From: an uncultured Pseudorhodobacter sp. | Lineage (GTDB): Bacteria > Pseudomonadota > Alphaproteobacteria > Rhodobacterales > Rhodobacteraceae | Length of the DNA stretch: 10,795 nucleotides | Reading direction: 5' to 3' | Assembly: GCA_945952425.1 (NCBI GenBank) | Contig: CAMFIX010000058.1 | Location: 1-10,795 of the forward strand | Shown here: in pieces, positions 6,766-10,795 of the stretch | Layout: every line of letters begins with the position of its first letter | Position numbering within the stretch: the first letter of the stretch is position 1 | The notes under the pieces: model-generated | Databases searched by the model: none | Seen by the model: only the letters and a program-made list of their open reading frames with translations | What the model was told of the DNA's origin: nothing | Position numbers and translations under genes: made by a program

Positions 6766-7203
6766 TCAGTGCCCCGCGGGCCAGACGAAGCTCGGCTGCA
6801 GGCCTCCGCAGACCGGGCGGCCGTCTTGCGGCGCCGGATAGCCCTTCGTCTCGTCCCAGAAGGCGTGGTAGGTCGCCTTGGGGAACTTGGCGTCGTCGTA
6901 GCCCATCACGTTCGGCACGGCGACGCGGATGCGGCCCTGCTTGTCGTCCAGCATCAGGACGGCGCCGCAATCGGTGCAGAGGCAGATCTCCAAGGGACCG
7001 TTCGGGTTCTGCGCGTTGAAGGGCACGCGCTTGATCTTTTCGGGGTGATCGACCTTCACGTCGTCGTGCTTGAAGAAAGCGACATGGGTCGTGTGCTGCC
7101 CGGTCACCGACTTGCAGACATTGCAATGGCATTCGTGGTTGTCGATGGGCTCGGCATCCGTGGTCACGTGAACATGAGCGCAGCCGCCCGCATATTTGGA
7201 CAT
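6766..7203 (-). CDS. GFA / CENP-V family zinc protein
   Basis: This 145-residue protein belongs to the GFA (glutathione-dependent formaldehyde-activating enzyme-like)/CENP-V fold family. Most members are uncharacterised zinc proteins, so an enzyme activity should not be assumed. Cys25-x-Cys27-x2-Cys30 (ECHCNVCK) matches the usual catalytic-site cysteines. Cys74-x-Cys76-x2-Cys79 (CLCTDCG) supplies the second cluster. The N-terminal GGC-x-CG motif is altered: it reads GGCAHVHV, so His10 takes the place of the second Cys of the structural zinc site. The ATG at 7203 has a GGGAGG ribosome binding site. It stands alone between the PAS-like gene and its own terminator. Confidence 0.88.
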   Translation of the reverse strand: MSKYAGGCAHVHVTTDAEPIDNHECHCNVCKSVTGQHTTHVAFFKHDDVKVDHPEKIKRVPFNAQNPNGPLEICLCTDCGAVLMLDDKQGRIRVAVPNVMGYDDAKFPKATYHAFWDETKGYPAPQDGRPVCGGLQPSFVWPAGH

Positions 7204-7287
7204 CTTTTTCCTCCCGATGTCGAACCGGCCCTTCAGGCCTGGCCCAGACTAGCACGGGAAACCCGGGGTGGCAGGAAGATTTCCGAC

Positions 7288-7830
7288 CTAATGCACGTGA
7301 CGGCCCGACATCGCCTGGTCGATGGCGCGCTGCGCCTCGGCCCGGCATTGCGGGCAGACGACGTAATCCACCGGCGCGCGGGCAAGGCCGGGGAAAGCCT
7401 CGCTCGCCCCCCAGGTCTGGCCCTTGCGCCAGCGCAGGCACTGGCCGCAGCAGGACTGGCTCGCGAGCTCGGCCGCGGTGGGGGCGCGGACCATGTGGCG
7501 GGCGATGTCGATGGGCAGGTGCGAGAGGCGCAAGGCCCCGTCCGCCTGCGGCTCGATCAAGAGATGATAGAGCCGCCGCTCCGCCGCGCTGTCGCCACGG
7601 TAACGCACGGCAACGCGGGTGCCTGCGCTGCGGGCGGCGAAGAACAGCGCGTTCAGGTAGCTGCGGGTGTCGACGCCGCTGACGAAGTCCCAGATCGGGC
7701 GGCCCATCACCGCATGCGCCAGCGCTGCCGCCCCGCCATTGCCGCGGGCGAAAGGGTCCCAGTTGTCCGAAACGGCCATGATCCGGTTCTGCGATGACAG
7801 CTCATAAACGCGCACGCGCGGTCTCCCCAT
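7288..7830 (-). CDS. PAS-like protein with C-terminal zinc-ribbon-like Cys pairs
   Basis: The 180-residue soluble protein starts with a PAS-like region (about 5-105). VSDNWDPFARGNGG, VMGRPIWDFVSG and VAVRYRGDS follow the pattern of an uncharacterised proteobacterial PAS-type family, and RRLYHLLIEP lies in the expected beta strand. The C-terminal part has CysCys-x2-Cys (127-131) and CysProGlnCys (159-162), a pattern suited to binding one zinc ion, and ends in HVH. There is no kinase, cyclase or helix-turn-helix domain, so it would act as a single-domain sensor or adaptor; that role is inferred. The ATG at 7830 follows a weak AGGCGTGGA; Met18 is an alternative start. It is the first gene of the interruption after rpmD. 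A CtrA-type box lies 29 bp upstream. Confidence 0.75.
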   Translation of the reverse strand: MGRPRVRVYELSSQNRIMAVSDNWDPFARGNGGAAALAHAVMGRPIWDFVSGVDTRSYLNALFFAARSAGTRVAVRYRGDSAAERRLYHLLIEPQADGALRLSHLPIDIARHMVRAPTAAELASQSCCGQCLRWRKGQTWGASEAFPGLARAPVDYVVCPQCRAEAQRAIDQAMSGRHVH

Positions 7831-7858
7831 TCCACGCCTGAAGAATTCCGCTGAAAAC

Positions 7859-7873
7859 TTAAGAAATCGTTAA
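7859..7873. promoter_or_regulatory. Perfect CtrA-type box, TTAA-N7-TTAA
   Basis: Positions 7859-7862 and 7870-7873 are both TTAA, separated by exactly seven bases. This matches the full-site consensus of the alphaproteobacterial response regulator CtrA; the plus-strand continuation is AAC rather than C. It lies 29-43 bp upstream of the PAS-like gene's ATG, where bound CtrA could activate or block transcription. By-chance occurrence is possible, but TTAA is rare in this GC-rich sequence. Confidence 0.45.
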
Positions 7874-7888
7874 ACTGGCCAGTCAATC

Positions 7889-7915
7889 AAGGTTTACGAG
7901 CGCCTCATAAACCTT
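7889..7915. repeat. 27-bp near-perfect palindrome upstream of the PAS gene
   Basis: AAGGTTTACGAG (7889-7900) and CTCATAAACCTT (7904-7915) are inverted repeats matching at 11 of 12 positions around a 3-bp centre. It lies about 60-85 bp upstream of the PAS gene. A TTGACG (-35-like, minus strand, 7922-7917) adjoins it, with a poor -10 candidate inside the palindrome. Candidate operator or RNA hairpin. Confidence 0.5.
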
Positions 7916-7970
7916 TCGTCAAGGCGGGTTTATGCCGGTTTGCGCAACAATCGGGCGGATTGCCGCGCAA

Positions 7971-8002
7971 CGCAAAACGCCCCGGAGCGATCCGGGGCGT
8001 TT
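7971..8002 (-). terminator. Rho-independent terminator after rpmD
   Basis: AAACGCCCCGGA (7975-7986) pairs perfectly with TCCGGGGCGTTT (7991-8002) over a 4-nt loop. On the minus strand the stem runs into a TTTTGCG tract. It begins 21 nt after the rpmD stop codon. It ends the rplE...rpmD block, so rplO is not simply a downstream gene of the same transcript. Confidence 0.85.
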
Positions 8003-8023
8003 GCAAACCGTCAAGGGCGGGGG

Positions 8024-8215
8024 TTAGCCGCGCTCTTCGATAATCTTCACCAGGTGCGGGATCGAATTCACCATGCCGCGAACGGCGGGGGTGTCTTCAA
8101 GCTCGCGGGTGCGGCGGATCTTGTTCAGGCCGAGACCCTTGAGGGTCGCGGTCTGCACGGCCGGACGACGGGCGGCCGAGGCGTATTGCTGGACGACGAT
8201 GGTCTTCTTCGACAT
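8024..8215 (-). CDS. rpmD: 50S ribosomal protein L30
   Basis: L30 is a small large-subunit protein; this one has 63 residues, normal for the family. It shows the signature LKGLGLNKIRRTRELEDTPA and the C-terminal MVNSIPHLVKIIEE. The ATG at 8215 lies 1 nt after the rpsE TGA, so translation is probably coupled. It is the last gene of its block, followed by a strong terminator instead of rplO, its usual neighbour in most bacteria. Confidence 0.97.
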   Translation of the reverse strand: MSKKTIVVQQYASAARRPAVQTATLKGLGLNKIRRTRELEDTPAVRGMVNSIPHLVKIIEERG

Positions 8216-8216
8216 C

Positions 8217-8801
8217 TCAGGCCTCCACCGTTTCGCCTTCCGGCTTCTTCAGGATCTCGGCGACCTTCTTGCCCCGACGGGCGGCCACCATGCGCGGCGA
8301 GGTCTCGGCCTTGAGGCCGTCGATCGTCGCGCGGATCATGTTGTAGGGGTTGGTCGAGCCGATCGACTTCGCCACCACGTCCTGCAGACCCAGCATTTCG
8401 AAGACGGCGCGCATCGGGCCACCCGCGATGATCCCGGTCCCGGCCACGGCCGTCCGCATCACGACTTTCCCGGCGCCATGGCGCCCTTCCATGTCGTGGT
8501 GCAGGGTGCGGCTGTCCTTCAGCGGAACCTTGATCAGGCTGCGCTTGGCCTGCTCGGTCGCCTTGCGGATCGCCTCCGGCACTTCCTTGGCCTTGCCCTT
8601 GCCGTAGCCGACGCGGCCACGCTGGTCGCCCACGACCACCAGGGCCGCGAAACCAAAGCGCTTGCCGCCCTTCACGGTCTTGGAGACGCGGTTGATCGCC
8701 ACCAGGCGTTCGCCGAATTCCGAGGCCTCTTCGCGGTTGTTGTCCCGACGATCATCGCGGCGATTGCCACGATCTTCCCGGCGGTTTTCACGTTCTGCCA
8801 T
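8217..8801 (-). CDS. rpsE: 30S ribosomal protein S5
   Basis: S5 is a small-subunit protein at the mRNA entry side and the decoding centre, linked to translational accuracy. At 194 residues it is longer than E. coli S5 (167) because of an N-terminal extension. That extension is rich in Arg, Asp, Asn and Glu (residues about 2-25, with NRRED, NRRDDRRD and NNREEA patches). The core follows: ERLVAINRVSKTVKGGKRF, then FAALVVVGD, VGYGKGKAKEVPEAIRKA, GIIAGGPMRAVFE and GSTNPYNMIRATIDGL. The ATG at 8801 has AGGAGAG upstream, 11 nt after the rplR stop. Such extensions are known in Rhodobacteraceae S5; the charged repeat suggests rRNA contact but this is inference. Confidence 0.97.
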   Translation of the reverse strand: MAERENRREDRGNRRDDRRDNNREEASEFGERLVAINRVSKTVKGGKRFGFAALVVVGDQRGRVGYGKGKAKEVPEAIRKATEQAKRSLIKVPLKDSRTLHHDMEGRHGAGKVVMRTAVAGTGIIAGGPMRAVFEMLGLQDVVAKSIGSTNPYNMIRATIDGLKAETSPRMVAARRGKKVAEILKKPEGETVEA

Positions 8802-8812
8802 TTGATCTCTCC

Positions 8813-9172
8813 TCAGAACTTCAGGCCGCCTTCACGGGCAGCATCGGCCAAGGCCTTGATCTTCCCGTGAAAGAGGAAACCGCCGCGGTCGAAGTAGCAC
8901 TCTTCGACGCCAGCCGCTTTGGCACGTTCCGCAATCGCGGCGCCGACTTTCGCGGCCGCCTCGACGTTGTTCTTGCCCACGAAGCCCAGTTCCTTTTCGA
9001 GCGACGAGGCAGCGGCCACGGTGACCCCCTTCACGTCGTCGATCAGTTGAACCATGATGTTCTTGGACGACCGATGGACCGACAGGCGCAGACGCCCATG
9101 AGCCACGGCCTTGATCCGGTTCCGCACACGCACACGGCGCTTGAGGAACAGCTCTCGCTTGTTGTTCGCCAT
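8813..9172 (-). CDS. rplR: 50S ribosomal protein L18
   Basis: L18 brings 5S rRNA into the large subunit together with L5 and L25-type proteins. The 119-residue product has the basic N-terminal arm (KRELFLKRRVRVRNRIK), the core GRLRLSVHRSSKNIMVQLID and the C-terminal YFDRGGFLFHGKIKALADAA motif. Length and order are normal. The ATG at 9172 lies 12 nt after the rplF stop. Nothing unusual is seen. Confidence 0.97.
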   Translation of the reverse strand: MANNKRELFLKRRVRVRNRIKAVAHGRLRLSVHRSSKNIMVQLIDDVKGVTVAAASSLEKELGFVGKNNVEAAAKVGAAIAERAKAAGVEECYFDRGGFLFHGKIKALADAAREGGLKF

Positions 9173-9184
9173 TTCTCTCGCCCC

Positions 9185-9718
9185 TTACTTCTTCTTGCCT
9201 TCCTTGCGGAAGATGAACTCGCCCTTGTAGCGGATGCCCTTGCCCTTGTAGGGCTCGGGCTTGCGCCATTCGCGGATGTTCGCCGCGACCTGGCCCACCA
9301 GCTGCTGGTCGATCCCTTCCACGGTGATTTCCGTCTGCTTCGGCGAAGCGACGGTCACACCGGCGGGGGTTTCGAAGACGACTTCATGCGAGAAGCCGAG
9401 CGACAGCTGAAGGTCTTTGCCCTTCATGGCAGCGCGGTAACCGACGCCCTGGATTTCCAGTTCCTTCTTGAAGCCGGCGGTGACGCCGATCACGAGGTTC
9501 TGGATCATCGAGCGGGTCATGCCCCACTGCGAACGGGCCCGCTTGGACAGGCCGCGCGGGGTGACCTTCACCGCTTCACCTTCGACGGTGATGGTGACGT
9601 CGTCCCCCGCGGTGAAGCTGCGGGCGCCCTTGGGGCCCTTCACTTCGATCGTCTGACCCGAGACCGAGGCGGAAACGCCCTTGACGAGCGCGACGGGTTT
9701 CTTGCCGATACGAGACAT
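9185..9718 (-). CDS. rplF: 50S ribosomal protein L6
   Basis: L6 sits near the sarcin-ricin loop and factor-binding site. The 177-residue product has the two repeated alpha/beta domains of the family, opening MSRIGKKPVALVKGVSASV and ending with the L6 signature PEPYKGKGIRYKGE (from about residue 154) and a Lys-rich tail. The start at 9718 is chosen because it gives the family N-terminus; a longer in-frame reading to 9784 only runs back into rpsH. The spacing to rpsH is 10 nt, with GAGGGTTAC upstream of the ATG. Confidence 0.97.
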   Translation of the reverse strand: MSRIGKKPVALVKGVSASVSGQTIEVKGPKGARSFTAGDDVTITVEGEAVKVTPRGLSKRARSQWGMTRSMIQNLVIGVTAGFKKELEIQGVGYRAAMKGKDLQLSLGFSHEVVFETPAGVTVASPKQTEITVEGIDQQLVGQVAANIREWRKPEPYKGKGIRYKGEFIFRKEGKKK

Positions 9719-9728
9719 GTAACCCTCC

Positions 9729-10127
9729 TCAGAACACGGTGCAGAGGACTTCGCCGCCAACATTGGCCGCGCGAGCATTGGCATCGGTCATCACGCCCTT
9801 GGGGGTCGAGATGATGGCGATACCAAGACCATTGCGCACCTGGGCGATGTCCTTGATGGAGTTGTAGACGCGGCGGCCGGGCTTGGAGACGCGCTTCAGC
9901 TCGCGAATGACCGGGGTGCCTTCGTAATACTTCAGGCTGATGGTCAGTTCGCCCTGGCCGTTGGCGGTCTCGGCCTTTTCATAGCCGCGGATATAGCCTT
10001 CGGACGCCAGCACATCCAGCACCCAGGCCCGCAGCTTGGAAGCCGGGGTCGAGACGGTGGATTTGCCGCGCAGTTGGGCGTTGCGGATGCGGGTCAGCAT
10101 ATCGCCGAGAGGATCGTTCATCGACAT
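9729..10127 (-). CDS. rpsH: 30S ribosomal protein S8
   Basis: S8 binds helix 21 of 16S rRNA early in assembly, and in E. coli it is also the translational repressor of the spc operon. The 132-residue product begins MSMNDPLGDMLTRIRNAQLR and ends STPKGVMTDANARAANVGGE... with the terminal CTVF, all conserved. Family length is normal for Alphaproteobacteria. The ATG at 10127 lies 13 nt after the rpsN stop and has GGAGTATC upstream. Whether the E. coli type of autoregulation occurs here cannot be judged, because its target region near rplE is cut off. Confidence 0.97.
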   Translation of the reverse strand: MSMNDPLGDMLTRIRNAQLRGKSTVSTPASKLRAWVLDVLASEGYIRGYEKAETANGQGELTISLKYYEGTPVIRELKRVSKPGRRVYNSIKDIAQVRNGLGIAIISTPKGVMTDANARAANVGGEVLCTVF

Positions 10128-10140
10128 CGTGCGATACTCC

Positions 10141-10446
10141 TTACCAGCTCGACTTCACCATGCCGGGGATCTGGCCGAACGAGGCCAGGTCACGCAGCAT
10201 GATGCGGCTGAGCTTGAGCTTGCGGTAGAAGGCGTGCGGACGGCCCGTCAGCTGGCAACGGTTGTGAATCCGCGTCGCGGAGGAATTGCGCGGCATCTGG
10301 GCGAGCTTGTGGGTCGCCTTGAAACGCTCTTCCATCGGTTTGGTCTGGTCGGCGATCACCGCTTTCAGCGCGGCGCGCTTGGCTGCGTGCTGCTGCACGA
10401 GCTTGGCGCGCTTCACTTCGCGGTTCACCATGGATTTCTTGGCCAT
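10141..10446 (-). CDS. rpsN: 30S ribosomal protein S14, zinc-free type
   Basis: S14 is a small-subunit head protein. This is the long form of 101 residues: MAKKSMVNREVKRAKLVQ at the start, and ATRIHNRCQLTGRPHAFYRK with SRIMLRDLASFGQIPGMVK at the end. Only one Cys remains in the region where the short form has two CxxC pairs, so it is the zinc-independent type. The ATG at 10446 follows GGAACCAAG and lies 16 nt after the rplE stop. Length and order are normal. Confidence 0.97.
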   Translation of the reverse strand: MAKKSMVNREVKRAKLVQQHAAKRAALKAVIADQTKPMEERFKATHKLAQMPRNSSATRIHNRCQLTGRPHAFYRKLKLSRIMLRDLASFGQIPGMVKSSW

Positions 10447-10462
10447 TCTTGGTTCCTCGAAG

Positions 10463-10753
10463 TTACGACGTGAAGGGCATCTTGAAATGCTTCAAGAGCG
10501 CCTTGGCTTCCGCATCGGTCTTGGCGGTGGTGCAGATGATGATATCCATCCCCAGAACCTCGTCGACCTTGTCGAAGTTGATTTCCGGGAACACGATGTG
10601 CTCTTTCAGGCCCATCGCGTAATTGCCGCGACCGTCGAACGCATTGCCCTTCACGCCGCGGAAGTCGCGGACGCGCGGCAGCGCGATGGTGATCAGACGG
10701 TCCAGGAATTCATACATCCGGTCGCCGCGCAGCGTGACCTTGGTGCCCAGAGG
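10463..10753 (-). CDS. rplE: 50S ribosomal protein L5, N-terminal part missing
   Basis: L5 binds 5S rRNA and contacts P-site tRNA. Only the C-terminal 96 residues are present, starting at PLGTKVTLRGDRMYEFLDRL, with RVRDFRGVKGNAFDGRGNYA and a VFPEINFDKVDEVLGMDI segment, and ending KALLKHFKMPFTS. Roughly the first half (about 90 residues) is missing. The natural sequence stops at 10753; the bases beyond it are sequencing adapter. The in-frame ATG inside the adapter yields a spurious MYKRQ N-terminus that must not be annotated as a start. The break is therefore technical, not a pseudogene. Upstream genes of the spc/S10 operon (rplX, rplN and so on) would be expected beyond the true end. Confidence 0.95.
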   Translation of the reverse strand, partial: PLGTKVTLRGDRMYEFLDRLITIALPRVRDFRGVKGNAFDGRGNYAMGLKEHIVFPEINFDKVDEVLGMDIIICTTAKTDAEAKALLKHFKMPFTS

Positions 10754-10795
10754 CTGTCTCTTATACACATCTCCGAGCCCACGAGACTAGGCATG
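10754..10795 (+). other. Nextera adapter read-through with i7 index (artefact)
   Basis: Positions 10754-10772 are the Tn5/Nextera mosaic end CTGTCTCTTATACACATCT. Positions 10773-10787 are the i7-side adapter CCGAGCCCACGAGAC. The final eight bases, TAGGCATG, match the Nextera i7 index known as N706. The order is exactly that of read-through from an insert into the i7 adapter. It is library material left in the assembly and should be trimmed. Confidence 0.98.

Noticed and set aside
7204..7287. Promoter for the GFA gene (TAGTCT as -10)
   Set aside because: No acceptable -35 at proper spacing; too weak to annotate.
6620..7441. Minus-strand frame of about 270 codons overlapping the GFA gene
   Set aside because: It is in a different frame from the GFA gene, has no family motif, and runs through a terminator.
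6769..7797. Plus-strand open frame of about 340 codons opposite the GFA and PAS genes
   Set aside because: It spans two real minus-strand genes and their gap, and its composition is that of a high-GC antisense shadow.
10754..10768. ATG start giving an rplE product beginning MYKRQ
   Set aside because: The codons come from the Nextera mosaic end. No L5 protein begins this way naturally.
10754..10772. Tn5 transposon end as evidence of a mobile element
   Set aside because: The 19-bp mosaic end is followed by the synthetic i7 adapter and index, so it comes from library preparation, not a natural transposon.

Overview
The window is an alphaproteobacterial ribosomal-protein locus (spc plus alpha operon), almost all on the minus strand. 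Read in transcription order from the right edge it holds rplE (cut), rpsN, rpsH, rplF, rplR, rpsE and rpmD, then a three-gene interruption, then rplO, secY, adk, rpsM, rpsK, rpoA and rplQ. A dihydrofolate-reductase-fold gene, cut by the left edge, lies convergent on the plus strand. Absence of rpsD between rpsK and rpoA, and adk after secY, are usual in Alphaproteobacteria. From rplE to most of rpoA the proteins look like Rhodobacteraceae (Rhodobacter/Paracoccus type).

The interruption between rpmD and rplO carries a PAS-like protein with a C-terminal zinc-ribbon-like Cys pair, a GFA/CENP-V family zinc protein and a DUF4375-like protein. A strong terminator follows rpmD, another follows the GFA gene, and a good sigma70-type promoter precedes rplO. 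A second good promoter lies just after adk and can drive rpsM-rpsK-rpoA. The locus therefore reads as separately transcribed blocks: rplE...rpmD; the PAS, GFA and DUF4375 genes; rplO-secY-adk; and rpsM-rpsK-rpoA-rplQ.

Two things are technical rather than biological. The last 42 bases are Nextera adapter (mosaic end, i7 adapter and an 8-base index), so the rplE N-terminus visible in a naive translation is artificial. At the left, L17 and the extreme C-terminus of RpoA look like Caulobacteraceae (Phenylobacterium/Caulobacter type) while the rest of RpoA looks like Rhodobacteraceae. This suggests a chimeric join inside the highly conserved 3' part of rpoA, though real recombination is not excluded.

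I see no new defence, mobile or biosynthetic system. The most biologically interesting points are the split operon, a perfect CtrA-type box (TTAA-N7-TTAA) and a 27-bp near-palindrome upstream of the PAS gene, and the promoter with a leader hairpin ahead of rpsM.
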